Below are positions 1 through 9,485 of a stretch of DNA of 64,000 nucleotides, one piece after another. The stretch comes from Serinicoccus chungangensis (lineage in GTDB: Bacteria > Actinomycetota > Actinomycetes > Actinomycetales > Dermatophilaceae), in contig NZ_LQBL01000032.1 in assembly GCF_001483745.1 (NCBI RefSeq), positions 186,001 through 250,000 of the forward strand, written 5' to 3'. Made by a program: the position numbers and the translations under genes. Within the stretch, counting starts at the first letter, position 1. Each line of letters opens with the position of its first letter. Under the pieces are notes generated by a model. The model was not told the origin of the DNA and searched no databases. It was given only the letters and a program-made list of their open reading frames with translations.

Positions 1-898
1 CGACCACCCGCGACACCCACTCGCGCACCAGCGCGCGCAGCGCGTCCGGTGACGTCGGGGCGAAGGTCAGCCTCGGCGGTGCGGCGGGGCGGTCGTCCAG
101 GACGCCGGCCGTGGACGGGCCCTCTCGCGGCGTGGCGGGGGCCCAGGCGACGTGGCAGCCCGACTCCCCGACGGCGAGCAGGACGGACTCCTCGGTCCCC
201 GAGCCGGGGCGCGCGAGGGTGAGCTCGGCCAGCAGGCCCGCCCCGAGCGCGGCCGCCGCGGCGTCCGGGTCGTCCGGGTCGAGCACCACCGGCTCACCCC
301 GACCCGCTCGCGCGTCCGGGGGCAGCACCGGGGTGAGGGCCTCCTCGGCCAGCTGTCCCGGGTCTACGAGCAGGTCGAGCCCGTGCCACCCACCCGCGTG
401 CAGGTCCTCGACGACGCCGCCGGCCGCGACGAGGTGCAGCAGGCGCAGGTCGGGCCGCTCCTCGGCGCCGGCGAGCCGTCGCTCCACGACGAGCAGGGCC
501 TCGGCGGCCAGCCGCACGTCGAGCATGACGAGCACGAGGTCGGTGAACGCGGTCCCGGCGGCGAGCGCGCCGTCGGCGTCGAGCAGACCGCGACCCTGCA
601 GCGACAGCAGCGCCTCGGCCCGGTCCGGCCGGGGCCGCTCCTGGGCCGCAGGGGGGCCGGCGCGCGGTGTCGGGCCGGTGACGCGGCCGAGCCGGGCAGC
701 ACCCTCGCCGAGGGTGGCGGCGTCGAGGGTGGCGGGGTCGAGGGTGTCGGCGCCGGGGGTGGCGGCGTCGAGCGACCGGTCGTGCGCGTCCTCGAGCAGC
801 TCGAGCTCGACGGCTGTCACCACCAGGACCGGCCCACCCGGGAGGCCGGGACCGGGCGGGGTGGTCCCGGTCTCGGGCCGGCCGTCCAGGTCGCTCAC
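1..898 (-). CDS. EspG-like ESX/type VII secretion-associated protein (partial, C-terminus outside window)
   Basis: An open frame starts at a GTG (896-898) that overlaps the stop of the upstream gene as GTGA and runs off the window edge after 299 codons. It has no stop and the same coupling as its neighbours, which supports it over the other frames here. The protein opens with a Gly/Pro-rich stretch, then a short Asp/Ala/Thr/Leu-rich repeat (about residues 43-65). A mixed alpha/beta region follows, with segments such as LVLVMLDVRLAAEALLVVE and WHGLDLLVDP. Layout and neighbours resemble EspG-type chaperones of ESX loci, which bind secreted WXG100/PE-PPE partners in the cytoplasm. No diagnostic motif is visible, so the family call is inference from context. 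Confidence 0.45.
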   Translation of the reverse strand, partial: MSDLDGRPETGTTPPGPGLPGGPVLVVTAVELELLEDAHDRSLDAATPGADTLDPATLDAATLGEGAARLGRVTGPTPRAGPPAAQERPRPDRAEALLSLQGRGLLDADGALAAGTAFTDLVLVMLDVRLAAEALLVVERRLAGAEERPDLRLLHLVAAGGVVEDLHAGGWHGLDLLVDPGQLAEEALTPVLPPDARAGRGEPVVLDPDDPDAAAAALGAGLLAELTLARPGSGTEESVLLAVGESGCHVAWAPATPREGPSTAGVLDDRPAAPPRLTFAPTSPDALRALVREWVSRVV

Positions 899-2208
899 GG
901 GAGCCACCGCCCGAGGCGCACCGGGCCGGGCAGCACGGGCGCGCGGACGACCGGCATGAGCAGCGGGTCGCCCGCCCTGCGCCACCACTCGCGGACCGGC
1001 TCGGTCCCGGGCAGGCGACCGACGAGGCGGTCGACCAGCTCGCGGGAGGGCAGCCGCACCCTCCCCCCGGGCAGCCCCACGACCCGGTGGCGGACGCCGG
1101 CGGGTCCGAGGAGGCTCTCGCGGACCCCCCGCAGCCGACTCAGGGCCCGCTGCGACGCGACGGCCACCCGTCGACCGGTCCGCTGCAGGAAGGGAGGGCC
1201 GTGCCTCCGGGCATACCGGACGAGGGCCGAGCCACCGTCCCACGCCGCGTTGCCCGACGACCAGGCCGCCCACACCGTGAGGAGGCCGACGCCGACGCCA
1301 CCGACCGCCGGGTGGAGGGCCGTGCCCGGCACGACCATGAACCCCCCGACGATCCCGGCGGCCGCCAGACCCCTCGTCACCTCGCCCCGCCAGCCGGCGT
1401 AACCGCCCCCGTCCCGCACGTCGCCCCAGGCCCCGAGCCAGGCCGTGACGAGGCGGTGCGGCCCGGGGACGAGCGCCACCCGGCCGAGGGCCGCCCCTCC
1501 GCGGACCCGCACCAGGGCCCGCAGCCGGGACAGCGCCCGCGCGGCCCGACGCAGCGCCTGCCGCCGGAGGTCGGCGGCCCGGGACCAACGGGCCCTCGCC
1601 AGCTGGACCGCGAGCTGGGTGGTGCGGACGACCCGCTCACCGGTCCCCCAGGCATACCCGAACGCCTCCACGGCCTTCCGGGGCGCGGTGGCCAGGTCGC
1701 GCACCTCCTGGAGGAGGTCCCAGGCCTGCGCCACCCGGCGTGCGGCGGCGCGCTCCTGCTCCCGGAACTCGTCCTCGACGGCCGCGACCCGCCGCCGCGC
1801 GAGCGCCTCCTCGTGCTGCAGCTGCTCGATGCGACGCCGCCGGAGCAGCTCGAGCCCCGGCTCGGGCGGCGGTCCCGGCAGCTGCAGCGCCAGGACCTCG
1901 GCCCGGGCCCGCTCGGCCCGCCGGGTCCACGTGCTCACCTCCTGGCTCGCCACCCGTGCCGCGGCCGCGCAGTCCAGCACCGCCGTCGCCGCCTCCCGGG
2001 GCGCCCCCGCCGCCGCGCGGGTGACCCGGTGCACGGCACGGGTCCGCGCGGACGCCTCCCAGGCGGCGAGCCCCGACCACCCCGGCTGCTGCGGGGCCCC
2101 GCCCAGCAGCCGGTCGGCCGCGGCCTCGATCTGCTCCCCGGCCGCGCGCAGCGACCACGCCGCCCGCTCCATCTCCTCCGGCGACGTCCGCAGGACCGAC
2201 GTGCTCAC
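895..2208 (-). CDS. Large WXG100/LXG-like type VII secretion-associated protein
   Basis: A 437-residue protein of unknown function. The first ~90 residues look like a helical hairpin of the WXG100 kind with GWSGLAAW at the turn (about residue 43). A long, charged coiled-coil-like stretch follows (about 120-270), rich in Arg and Glu. One hydrophobic region (about 290-340, including GLAAAGIVGGFMVV and GVGVGLLTVWAAW) could span a membrane, and a basic Arg-rich C-terminus ends the protein. The GTG start overlaps the stop of the 106-residue gene upstream (GTGA), and its own stop overlaps the EspG-like gene, so the three are probably one operon. It may be a secreted substrate or a membrane-associated partner; no toxin domain is recognisable. 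Confidence 0.5.
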   Translation of the reverse strand: MSTSVLRTSPEEMERAAWSLRAAGEQIEAAADRLLGGAPQQPGWSGLAAWEASARTRAVHRVTRAAAGAPREAATAVLDCAAAARVASQEVSTWTRRAERARAEVLALQLPGPPPEPGLELLRRRRIEQLQHEEALARRRVAAVEDEFREQERAAARRVAQAWDLLQEVRDLATAPRKAVEAFGYAWGTGERVVRTTQLAVQLARARWSRAADLRRQALRRAARALSRLRALVRVRGGAALGRVALVPGPHRLVTAWLGAWGDVRDGGGYAGWRGEVTRGLAAAGIVGGFMVVPGTALHPAVGGVGVGLLTVWAAWSSGNAAWDGGSALVRYARRHGPPFLQRTGRRVAVASQRALSRLRGVRESLLGPAGVRHRVVGLPGGRVRLPSRELVDRLVGRLPGTEPVREWWRRAGDPLLMPVVRAPVLPGPVRLGRWLP

Positions 2209-2525
2209 GGCACCATCCCTGCCCTCGGGCCGCGGGCCCACCCCCCGGCCAGGGACCTCTCCAGCTCGAGGTAGTCCGCCCGCGCCTGGCGCACCGCCCG
2301 CGCCAGCGACTCCCCCTGCCCGGCGACCTCGCGCAGCCCTGAGCGCCACCGGCCGGCGGCGTCGGTCGCCGCCCGGCTGAGCGGTCCGCCGCCGGCCGCC
2401 GCGGCCACGGTCACCAGGGCGCGGGCGAGCCCGTCGGCGACCTCCTCCAGCGCTCCTCCTGCCGCCTCCAGCTCCCCGGCCGCGGCCTGCAGGTGCTCGG
2501 CGTCCACGCGCACGGCATACCCCAT
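2205..2525 (-). CDS. EspC/WXG100-like small type VII protein
   Basis: A 106-residue, Ala-rich, almost wholly helical protein that starts MGYAVRVDAEHLQAAAGELE and has a central RWRSGLREV segment (about residues 61-69). This matches the shape of EspC-type (DUF2580) or WXG100 proteins, small helical-hairpin proteins exported as dimers by ESX systems. There is no signal peptide, as expected. It is the first gene of a three-gene overlapping cassette (GTGA overlap downstream). The start ATG lies inside a GGTATGCC-containing segment. The family assignment rests on size, composition and context; a generic helical protein is the alternative. Confidence 0.55.
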   Translation of the reverse strand: MGYAVRVDAEHLQAAAGELEAAGGALEEVADGLARALVTVAAAAGGGPLSRAATDAAGRWRSGLREVAGQGESLARAVRQARADYLELERSLAGGWARGPRAGMVP

Positions 2526-2630
2526 CGGTGCTCCCCCTCGATCGTCGACCCGGGCCCGGCAGGCCCGACTGACACCGAGGCTAGGGCAGTCGCCGCCGCC
2601 CGGGGAGAGTTGTCCACAGGGGACCGGGGC

Positions 2631-4547
2631 TCACCCCCGGAGCACGGGCCGCAACCCGTCCAGGACCGCGACGTCCTCGATCGTCGAAGGCACCATCGGG
2701 GTGTCGCCGTCCGCGATCTGACGCATCGTCCGGCGCAGGATCTTGCCCGACCGCGTCTTGGGCAGCGCGTCCACGACGTCCACCTGGCGTAGGGAGGCCA
2801 CCGGGCCGACCTCGGCCCGCACCCGGTCCACGAGCTCCTGCCGCAGACGGGCCTCGCCGGCCTCGTCCGGGTCGATCCCGGACTTGAGCACGACCAGGGC
2901 GCGGGGCACCTGCCCCTTGAGGTCGTCGGCGACCCCGATGACGGCGCACTCCGCGACCGCCGGGTGCCCGGCCAGCGCCTCCTCCAGGGCGCCGGTGGAC
3001 AGCCGGTGCCCCGCGACGTTGAGCACGTCGTCGGTGCGACCCATGACGTAGACGTAGCCGTCCTCGTCGACGTAGCCGCCGTCGCCGGACAGGTAGTAGC
3101 CGTCGTAGGCGGAGAGGTAGGAGGAGACGTAGCGCTCGTCGTCCTGCCACAGCGTGGGCAGGGTGCCGGGCGGCAGGGGCAGCCGCAGGCAGATCGCCCC
3201 CTCCGTCCCGGCAGGCACCTCCTCGCCCCGCTCGTCGAGGACCCGCACGTCGTAGCCGACGGTCGCCGGACCAGGGCTGCCGGGGCGGATGTCCAGCAGC
3301 GCGCCGTCGGGGCCGACCGGGTTGATGGCGATCGGCCAGCCGGTCTCGGTCTGCCACCAGTTGTCGACGACCGGGACGCCGAGGTGGTCGGACGCCCACC
3401 GCCAGGTGTCCGGGTCGAGGCGCTCCCCGGCGAGGAACAGCGCACGCAGCGAGGAGAGGTCGTGGGCGGGGACGAGCTCGGCGTGCGGGTCCTGCTTCTT
3501 GATGGCCCGGATCGCGGTCGGGGCGGTGAACGCCGCGACCGCGCGGTGCTGGGCGATCATCCGCCAGTAGGCACCGGCGTCCGGGGTGCCGACCGGCTTG
3601 CCCTCGAAGAGGATGGTCGTGGCCCCGGTGAGCAGCGGGGCGTAGACGATGTAGGAGTGCCCGACCACCCAGCCGACGTCGGAGCCGCACAGCCACGTCT
3701 CCCCCGGCCGGACGCCGTAGAGGTGCGTCATCGACCAGCGCAGGGCCACGGCATACCCCCCGCTGTCGCGGACGATGCCCTTGGGCCGCCCGGTCGTGCC
3801 GGAGGTGTAGAGCACGTAGAGCGGGTCCGTCGCCCGCACCGGCACGCAGGCCGCCGGGGCGACGGCGTCGGGGTGCATGAGGCTCGCCCAGTCGAGGTCG
3901 CGCTCCCCGAGCTCGCAGGTCAGCTGCTCGCGCTGGAGGATGACGCAGTGCTCCGGCTGGTGCGACGAGCGGGCGATCGCCTCGTCGAGCATCGGCTTGT
4001 AGGGCACCACCCGGGTCGGCTCGATGCCGCAGCTCGCGGAGACGACGACCGTGGGTCGCGCGTCCTCGATGCGCGCGGCGAGCTCGGCGGGGGCGAAGCC
4101 CCCGAAGACCACGGAGTGCACCGCACCGATGCGGGCGCAGGCCAGCATGGTGATGACCGCCTCCGGGACCATCGGGAGGTAGACGACGACGCGGTCGCCC
4201 CGGCCCACCCCGAGGTCGCGCAGCACGCCGGCGAAGCGTGCCACGAGGTCCAGCAGCTCGGCGTAGGTCCAGCTGCGGACGGTGCCCGTCACCGGGCTGT
4301 CGTGGACGAGGGCCGTCTGGTCGGCGCGCCCGTGCACCACGTGCCGGTCCAGGGCGTTGTAGCAGACGTTGAGGGTGCCGTCCGGGAACCAGCGGTAGAA
4401 GGGCGCGTCCGCGTCGTCCAGGACCTCGCGCGGCCGGTGGATCCAGTCGATGTCGCGCGCCGCCTGCTCCCAGAAGGCCCGGGGGTCGGCGAGGCTGGAG
4501 GCGACCTGCGCGCGGTAGGCCTGCTGCGGGGTGGCGTCGCTGCTCAT
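2631..4547 (-). CDS. prpE: Propionyl-CoA synthetase (acyl-CoA synthetase, AMP-forming)
   Basis: Activates propionate (and probably acetate) with ATP and CoA through an acyl-AMP intermediate. At 638 residues it has the full length of the Acs/PrpE family. Visible motifs are the ATP-binding loop YTSGTTGRPKG (about residue 247), the adenylate motif NWWQTETGWP (about 396), YLSGDGGYVDEDGY, GRTDDVLNVAGHRL, and PKTRSGKILRR with the C-terminal catalytic lysine (about 602), the usual acetylation target. The segments RDSGGYAVALRWSM and WVVGHSYIVYAPLL match PrpE better than AcsA. The ATG at 4547 is preferred over an in-frame GTG at 4562 because homologues begin near it. It is divergent from the LOG-family gene. 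Propionate or acetate activation fits the glyoxylate genes at 25-29.6 kb. Confidence 0.85.
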   Translation of the reverse strand: MSSDATPQQAYRAQVASSLADPRAFWEQAARDIDWIHRPREVLDDADAPFYRWFPDGTLNVCYNALDRHVVHGRADQTALVHDSPVTGTVRSWTYAELLDLVARFAGVLRDLGVGRGDRVVVYLPMVPEAVITMLACARIGAVHSVVFGGFAPAELAARIEDARPTVVVSASCGIEPTRVVPYKPMLDEAIARSSHQPEHCVILQREQLTCELGERDLDWASLMHPDAVAPAACVPVRATDPLYVLYTSGTTGRPKGIVRDSGGYAVALRWSMTHLYGVRPGETWLCGSDVGWVVGHSYIVYAPLLTGATTILFEGKPVGTPDAGAYWRMIAQHRAVAAFTAPTAIRAIKKQDPHAELVPAHDLSSLRALFLAGERLDPDTWRWASDHLGVPVVDNWWQTETGWPIAINPVGPDGALLDIRPGSPGPATVGYDVRVLDERGEEVPAGTEGAICLRLPLPPGTLPTLWQDDERYVSSYLSAYDGYYLSGDGGYVDEDGYVYVMGRTDDVLNVAGHRLSTGALEEALAGHPAVAECAVIGVADDLKGQVPRALVVLKSGIDPDEAGEARLRQELVDRVRAEVGPVASLRQVDVVDALPKTRSGKILRRTMRQIADGDTPMVPSTIEDVAVLDGLRPVLRG

Positions 4548-4648
4548 GGGGCCATCACACACCCCCGGGACGGGAGCGCGCCAGCGCCGAGCGCCCGGCG
4601 GTCGCCCGCGCGCGACGGGCGGTGCCGGGGGCCGCGGACGTCGGCCGT

Positions 4649-4654
4649 TAGGGT
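4649..4654 (+). promoter_or_regulatory. Putative leaderless -10 element of the PpnN-like gene
   Basis: TAGGGT ends 8 nt before the ATG at 4663. The TAnnnT hexamer at this distance, with no purine-rich ribosome-binding site, is the actinobacterial leaderless arrangement. Confidence 0.5.
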
Positions 4655-4662
4655 CCCACGGT

Positions 4663-5874
4663 ATGCAGCAGCGCCAGGGTCCGGTGAGCGATCAGGTCTG
4701 CGACCGGCCGGTCGGTGCGGGAGAGACGTCCGAGGTGCGCTACGGGCGCGTCGAGCCGCGCCCGTGCCCGGACGAGCGTGAGGTCGAGGACCCCGGCACC
4801 TGGCGGCGCTGGCTCCGGACGGAGGGTCCGCTGCCGCCGCTGCGGGTCCAGGGCCTGGACCTCACCCGCGACCGCGACCTGCTGCTGGCCCGCGACGACC
4901 TGGGCGACCTCGTGGTGCTCGGCGGTCGCCTGGACGCCGAGGTCGAGGCGCACCTGCGCCGGGCCGGGGCCCTCGTCTTCCCGGCCGCACCGCACGCGCC
5001 GGTCGACCCCTACCGGGCCCACCTCTACACCCCGCAGGAGCTCTACGCCGGGGTGGAGGAGCACGGGTACGACCGCACCCCGGACGCGCGCGCCTACCGC
5101 TGGTTCGCGGACGCGACGCTGCGCCACGACGCCTACGTCACCGCGCTGCGCGCGATCCACGACGACGCGATGACCGACGCCCTCGTCGCCGCGCTGGAGG
5201 GCCGCCAGGTCGTCGGCGTCATGGGCGGGCACGCCCTGCGGCGAGGGACCGAGGACTTCGCCGCCGCGGCCCTGCTCGGTCACCGTCTGGCAGACTCCGG
5301 CGCGGTGGTCCTGACCGGCGGCGGTCCGGGCGCCATGGAGGCCGCCAACCTCGGCGCGTGGGCCGGCGACGAGGAGCTCCTCGACCGGGCCCTGCAGGGT
5401 CTGGGGCAGGTGCCCGACTTCGCGCCGGACATCGGGGCCTGGGCGCGGCCGGCGCTCGCGCTGCGCGCCGAGGCCGGCCCGGGTGAGGCAGCGGGCCCCC
5501 GCGGGCTGCGCAGCGTCGGCATCCCCACGTGGTACTACGGCCACGAGCCTCCCAACGCGTTCGGCCAGCTCATCGCCAAGTTCTTCTCCAACGCGCTGCG
5601 CGAGGACCTGCTCCTCGCGCGGTCCCGGCACGGCCTCGTCGTCCTGCCCGGGGCGGCCGGGACCGTGCAGGAGGTCTTTCAGATGGCGACGCGGCTCTAC
5701 TACGAGGTGGACGCCGAGGACGGGCTCACGCCGCTGGTCCTGGTCGGCCGGGAGCACTGGACGACCCGGCTGCCGGTGTGGCCGCTGCTGGGCGCCCTCG
5801 CCGCCGGGCGACCGATGGCGCGGGCCCTGCACCTGGTCGACACCGTCGAGGAGGCCGCGGACCTGCTCGGCTGA
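4663..5874 (+). CDS. LOG-family nucleotide 5'-monophosphate nucleosidase (PpnN-like)
   Basis: A 403-residue Rossmann-fold protein of the lysine-decarboxylase-like LOG family. The signature is VLTGGGPGAMEAAN (about residue 222) and LPGAAGTVQEVFQ (about 328), the variant of the PGGxGTxxE nucleotide-binding motif; the size and N-terminal extension match E. coli PpnN/YgdH rather than short cytokinin-activating LOGs. Such enzymes cleave nucleoside monophosphates to ribose 5-phosphate and base, so a nucleotide-salvage role is inferred. The start ATG at 4663 is 8 nt after a TAGGGT hexamer (4649-4654) with no ribosome-binding site, which suggests a leaderless transcript. It is convergent with rlmN. 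Confidence 0.7.
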   Translation: MQQRQGPVSDQVCDRPVGAGETSEVRYGRVEPRPCPDEREVEDPGTWRRWLRTEGPLPPLRVQGLDLTRDRDLLLARDDLGDLVVLGGRLDAEVEAHLRRAGALVFPAAPHAPVDPYRAHLYTPQELYAGVEEHGYDRTPDARAYRWFADATLRHDAYVTALRAIHDDAMTDALVAALEGRQVVGVMGGHALRRGTEDFAAAALLGHRLADSGAVVLTGGGPGAMEAANLGAWAGDEELLDRALQGLGQVPDFAPDIGAWARPALALRAEAGPGEAAGPRGLRSVGIPTWYYGHEPPNAFGQLIAKFFSNALREDLLLARSRHGLVVLPGAAGTVQEVFQMATRLYYEVDAEDGLTPLVLVGREHWTTRLPVWPLLGALAAGRPMARALHLVDTVEEAADLLG

Positions 5875-5883
5875 GGCCTGCCG

Positions 5884-7059
5884 TCAGGAGGGCTGGGCGG
5901 TCGCCGCGAGCTGGCCGCAGGCGCCGTCGATGTCCGACCCGCGGGTGTCGCGCACGGTGGTGGGGATGCCGTTGGCCAACAGCCGCTCGACGAACTGCTG
6001 CTCGACCCCGCGTCGGGAGGCGGTCCACTTGCTCCCCGGCGTGGGGTTGAGCGGGATGGGGTTGACGTGCACCCACCCGCGCCCGCGGGCGTTGAGCTTC
6101 TCGCCGAGCAGGTCGGCCCGCCAGGCCTGGTCGTTGATGTCCCGGATGAGGGCGTACTCGATGGACACCCGCCGCCCCGTCGTCTCGAAGTAGCGGCGGG
6201 CGGCGTCCAGGGCCTCGTCGACCTTCCAGCGGGTGTTGATCGGCACCAGCTCGTCGCGCAGCTCGTCGTCCGGGGCGTGCAGGGAGAGGGCCAGCGTCAC
6301 GGGGATGCCCTCACCGGCCAGCCGGTCGATGGCCGGGGCCAGCCCGACGGTGGACATCGTCACCCCCCGCGCGGACATCCCCAGCCCGTGCGGCGGGGGC
6401 TCGACGAGACGGTGGATGGCGCCCAGGGACGCCTTGTAGTTGGCCAGCGCCTCACCCATCCCCATGAAGACGACATTGCTGACCCGCACCTGCTCGGCGG
6501 CGTCCCCCTCGCCCTCTCCCCCGGCGAGCTGGCCGTGCCGCAGCGCCCGGGCCGCCGCGACGACCTGCTCGACGATCTCCGCGGTCGACAGGTTGCGGGT
6601 GAGACCCGCCTGGCCGGTCGCGCAGAAGGGGCAGTTCATCCCGCACCCGGCCTGGCTGGAGATGCACATGGTCACCCGGCCGGGGTAGCGCATGAGCACC
6701 GACTCGACCATGGCGCCGTCGTGCAGCCGGTGCACCTGCTTCAGGGTCGCCCCGTCGTCGGCGGACAGTGCGCGGACCGGGGTGAGCAGCGGGGGCAGCA
6801 GTCCCTCGACGAGCTCGCGCCGGCCCGCTTTCGGCAGGTCGGTCATCTGGTCGGGGTCGGTGACCAGCCGCTCGAAGTAGTGGCGGCTCACCTGGTCGGC
6901 GCGGAAGCCGGGGATGCCCAGCTCCGTGGCCCACTCCTTGCGCCCGGCGAGGTCGAGGTCGGCGAGGTGCGTCGGGGCCTTGCCGCGGCGGGGAGCCGTG
7001 AAGGTGAGCTGGCCGGGGACGGGTCGGTCGGCGGTCGGGGCGGGGAGATCGGTCGTCAT
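5884..7059 (-). CDS. rlmN: 23S rRNA (A2503-C2)/tRNA (A37-C2) methyltransferase RlmN
   Basis: Radical-SAM enzyme that methylates C2 of A2503 in 23S rRNA and A37 of some tRNAs, tuning translation fidelity. The 391-residue protein has the CxxxCxxC iron-sulfur motif as CGMNCPFC (C139, C143, C146) and the C-terminal cysteine that forms the methyl adduct in [12 protein letters not shown] (about C381). The usual GMGEPLxN segment reads [12 protein letters not shown] purine-rich GGGAGGG precedes the ATG. It is the distal gene of the rpsB–tsf–pyrH–frr–cdsA–rlmN series, as in other Actinobacteria, and converges with the PpnN-like gene 10 bp away. Confidence 0.95.
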   Translation of the reverse strand: MTTDLPAPTADRPVPGQLTFTAPRRGKAPTHLADLDLAGRKEWATELGIPGFRADQVSRHYFERLVTDPDQMTDLPKAGRRELVEGLLPPLLTPVRALSADDGATLKQVHRLHDGAMVESVLMRYPGRVTMCISSQAGCGMNCPFCATGQAGLTRNLSTAEIVEQVVAAARALRHGQLAGGEGEGDAAEQVRVSNVVFMGMGEALANYKASLGAIHRLVEPPPHGLGMSARGVTMSTVGLAPAIDRLAGEGIPVTLALSLHAPDDELRDELVPINTRWKVDEALDAARRYFETTGRRVSIEYALIRDINDQAWRADLLGEKLNARGRGWVHVNPIPLNPTPGSKWTASRRGVEQQFVERLLANGIPTTVRDTRGSDIDGACGQLAATAQPS

Positions 7060-7082
7060 GGCCCTCCCAGTGTCTCAGGGAC

Positions 7083-7967
7083 TCAGACCAGCAGGTGCAG
7101 CAGCGCCCAGCAGACGGGTGCGGTCACCACGAGGGAGTCCAGACGGTCCATCACGCCGCCGTGCCCGGGCAGGATGCTGCCCATGTCCTTGATGCCGAGG
7201 TCACGCTTGATCGCGGACTCGGCCAGGTCGCCGACGGTGGCGAAGGCGGCCGCGCACGCCCCCACCACGAGGCCGGCCCACCAGGCGCCGTCCAGGAGGA
7301 GGAGGACGCACACGGACCCCACCACGGCGCTGGTGGCCACCGACCCCGCGAAGCCCTCCCACGACTTCTTGGGCGACAGCGAGGGGGACATGGGGGTGCG
7401 TCCGCGCAGGACGCCCACGGCATACCCCCCGGTGTCGGAGGCCACGGTGACGAGGATGAAGGTGATGATCCGGCCGACGCCGTCCGGCTGCGCCAGCATG
7501 AGCGAGGCGATGGCGGCGAGCAGGGGGACGTAGGCGACGATGTAGACGCCGCCGGCGACGTCCCGGGCGGCGTCCCGGGGCGAGCCGACGCTGCGCCAGA
7601 GCAGGATGAGCGCGGTGGCCGCCGCGAAGCCGACGGCGAGCGCGTCCGCCCCCTGGTAGTAGGCGAGCGGCACCAGGGCGACCGAGGCGAAGACCGGCAC
7701 CCGGGGCGGGTCGACCCGCCCCGTGCGCAGCGCCTGGTCGAGCTCCCAGACCCCGACCACCGCCGCGGCCGTGACGAGGTAGACGAAGGCGGCCTTCCAG
7801 AAGACCAGGCTGGCCAGGATGACGAGCACGAGGCCGACCCCGACCCCGATGGCGGCGGGCAGGTTGCGGCCGGCCCGGGAGGGACGCCCCGAGCGGCGGG
7901 CCGACCCGGCGGCCGCCCGCGTGCCGGGGTCCGGCGTCGCGGGGGCCGTGGCGCTCGGGTCGGTCAT
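7083..7967 (-). CDS. cdsA: Phosphatidate cytidylyltransferase
   Basis: Makes CDP-diacylglycerol from phosphatidic acid and CTP at the membrane, the branch point to phosphatidylglycerol, cardiolipin and phosphatidylinositol. The 294-residue protein has a disordered cytoplasmic N-terminus (about 40 residues), then roughly seven to eight hydrophobic helices. It closes with the family signature: SAIKRDLGIKDMG, then PGHGGVMDRLD near the C-terminus, containing the Mg-binding acidic residues. The ATG at 7967 is chosen because a GAGGGGGAA stretch precedes it and homologues start there; a longer in-frame start reaching into frr is rejected. It lies 28 bp after frr, probably co-transcribed. Confidence 0.93.
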   Translation of the reverse strand: MTDPSATAPATPDPGTRAAAGSARRSGRPSRAGRNLPAAIGVGVGLVLVILASLVFWKAAFVYLVTAAAVVGVWELDQALRTGRVDPPRVPVFASVALVPLAYYQGADALAVGFAAATALILLWRSVGSPRDAARDVAGGVYIVAYVPLLAAIASLMLAQPDGVGRIITFILVTVASDTGGYAVGVLRGRTPMSPSLSPKKSWEGFAGSVATSAVVGSVCVLLLLDGAWWAGLVVGACAAAFATVGDLAESAIKRDLGIKDMGSILPGHGGVMDRLDSLVVTAPVCWALLHLLV

Positions 7968-7995
7968 CGGGTCGTTCCCCCTCGGGCTGAGCTGC

Positions 7996-8562
7996 TCACA
8001 CCTCGAGCAGCTCGGCCTCCTTGTGCTTGAGGATGTCGTCGACGACCTCGACGTGCCGCCGGGTGAGGGCCTCGAGCTCCTTCTCGCCCCGGGTGCCGTC
8101 GTCCTCACCGATCTCGCCGTCCTTGACGGCCCGGTCGATGACGTCCTTGGCGTGCCGGCGCACGTGGCGCACGGTGACCTTGGCGTCCTCGCCCTTGGCG
8201 TGCGCCAGCTTGATGTACTCGCGCCGGCGCTCCTCGGTGAGCTGCGGCATGACGATCCGGATGGCGTTGCCGTCGTTGCTCGGGTTCGCCCCGAGGTCGG
8301 CCTCCCGCAGCGCCTTCTCGATGTCCTTCATCGCCGACCTGTCGTAGGGCGTGATGAGCACCGTGCGGGCGTCCTGGATGCTGAAGCTCGCCAGCTGCTG
8401 GAGCGGGGTCGGCGCACCGTAGTAGTCGACCTGGAGCTTGGTGAACATGCCGGGGTGGGCGCGGCCGGTGCGGATGGACGCCATGTCCTCGCGGGCCACC
8501 TCCAGCGCCTTGTCCATCTTCTCCTCGGCCTCCATGAGGGCCATCTCGACGACCTCGGACAT
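7996..8562 (-). CDS. frr: Ribosome recycling factor
   Basis: Splits post-termination ribosomes together with EF-G. The 188-residue protein is of family length (about 185) and shows conserved [12 protein letters not shown] (about residues 28-39), [34 protein letters not shown] and the C-terminal long helix [21 protein letters not shown]. An AAGGAG stands 8 nt before the ATG, so this gene is translated from a conventional site. It sits between pyrH and cdsA in the standard order. Confidence 0.97.
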   Translation of the reverse strand: MSEVVEMALMEAEEKMDKALEVAREDMASIRTGRAHPGMFTKLQVDYYGAPTPLQQLASFSIQDARTVLITPYDRSAMKDIEKALREADLGANPSNDGNAIRIVMPQLTEERRREYIKLAHAKGEDAKVTVRHVRRHAKDVIDRAVKDGEIGEDDGTRGEKELEALTRRHVEVVDDILKHKEAELLEV

Positions 8563-8618
8563 CGTGGGTGCTCCTTGCGTGGTATGTCGTGGTGCGGCTG
8601 GTGCGGGCGGCGCGGCGG

Positions 8619-9392
8619 TCAGCCCGCCGTCACGAGTGTCCCGATCCTCTCACCCTTGATCGCCCGGGTGATGGAGTCCTCGCCGTCCATGCCGAAGACG
8701 AGCATGGGCAGCTCGTTGTCCATGCACAGGCTGAACGCCGCGGCGTCGACGACGCGCAGGTTGCCGACGAGGGCGTCGGAGAAGGTCAGCTCCTCCAGCT
8801 TGCGGGCCTGGTCGTCGGTGCGCGGGTCCGCGGTGTAGACGCCGTCCACCCCGTGCTTGCTCATGAGCACCTGGTCGCACTTGATCTCCAGGGCCCGCTG
8901 GGCCGAGACGGTGTCGGTCGAGAAGTACGGCATACCGGCGCCCGCGCCGAAGATCACGACCCGCCCCTTCTCGAGGTGGCGCATCGCGCGACGGGGGATG
9001 TAGGGCTCGGCGACCTGGCCCATGGTGATGGCGGTCTGCACGCGGGTGTCCACCCCCTCCTTCTCCAGGAAGTCCTGGAGGGCGAGGCAGTTCATCACCG
9101 TCCCCAGCATGCCCATGTAGTCCGCCCGGGCCCGCTCCATGCCCCGCTGCTGCAGCTCGGCGCCGCGGAAGAAGTTGCCCCCGCCGATGACCACGGCGAT
9201 CTGCACCCCGGCGCGATGGGCGTCGGCGATCTGGTGGGCGATCCCCTTGACCACGTCCGGGTCGACGCCGACGTGCCCTCCGCCGAAGGCCTCGCCGGAG
9301 AGCTTGAGCAGGACCCGGCGCGCCCGACCCGGGTGCCGGGCGGACAGGTCGTGGCTCGATGCGGTCCGGTGCGCGGGCGCGGTCGTGGTCAT
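8619..9392 (-). CDS. pyrH: UMP kinase
   Basis: Phosphorylates UMP to UDP in pyrimidine nucleotide synthesis; bacterial hexameric amino-acid-kinase family. Seen in the 257-residue protein: [12 protein letters not shown] (nucleotide loop), [29 protein letters not shown] (UMP contacts), [13 protein letters not shown], and [21 protein letters not shown]. The ATG at 9392 is preferred because GGAGGA lies 7 nt upstream; the in-frame extension to 9446 is not typical. The first ~25 residues are a variable tail. It lies 56 bp upstream of frr. Confidence 0.96.
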   Translation of the reverse strand: MTTTAPAHRTASSHDLSARHPGRARRVLLKLSGEAFGGGHVGVDPDVVKGIAHQIADAHRAGVQIAVVIGGGNFFRGAELQQRGMERARADYMGMLGTVMNCLALQDFLEKEGVDTRVQTAITMGQVAEPYIPRRAMRHLEKGRVVIFGAGAGMPYFSTDTVSAQRALEIKCDQVLMSKHGVDGVYTADPRTDDQARKLEELTFSDALVGNLRVVDAAAFSLCMDNELPMLVFGMDGEDSITRAIKGERIGTLVTAG

Positions 9393-9485
9393 GGTGGGTC
9401 CTCCGGTGATCGAGGCTGGGCGGTCGCTCGATCCTGCCACACGCACCGGGGTGCGGCGATCGCGCCGGGTCAGCGCACCCGCGCC

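Noticed and set aside
152-1402. Long plus-strand open frame opposite the EspG-like gene
   Set aside because: Low-complexity, shadow of the minus-strand coding genes; no start site or conserved motif.
2964-4781. 605-residue plus-strand frame antisense to prpE
   Set aside because: Sequence is the reverse-frame shadow of prpE, rich in Gly/Arg/Val/Asp without domains.
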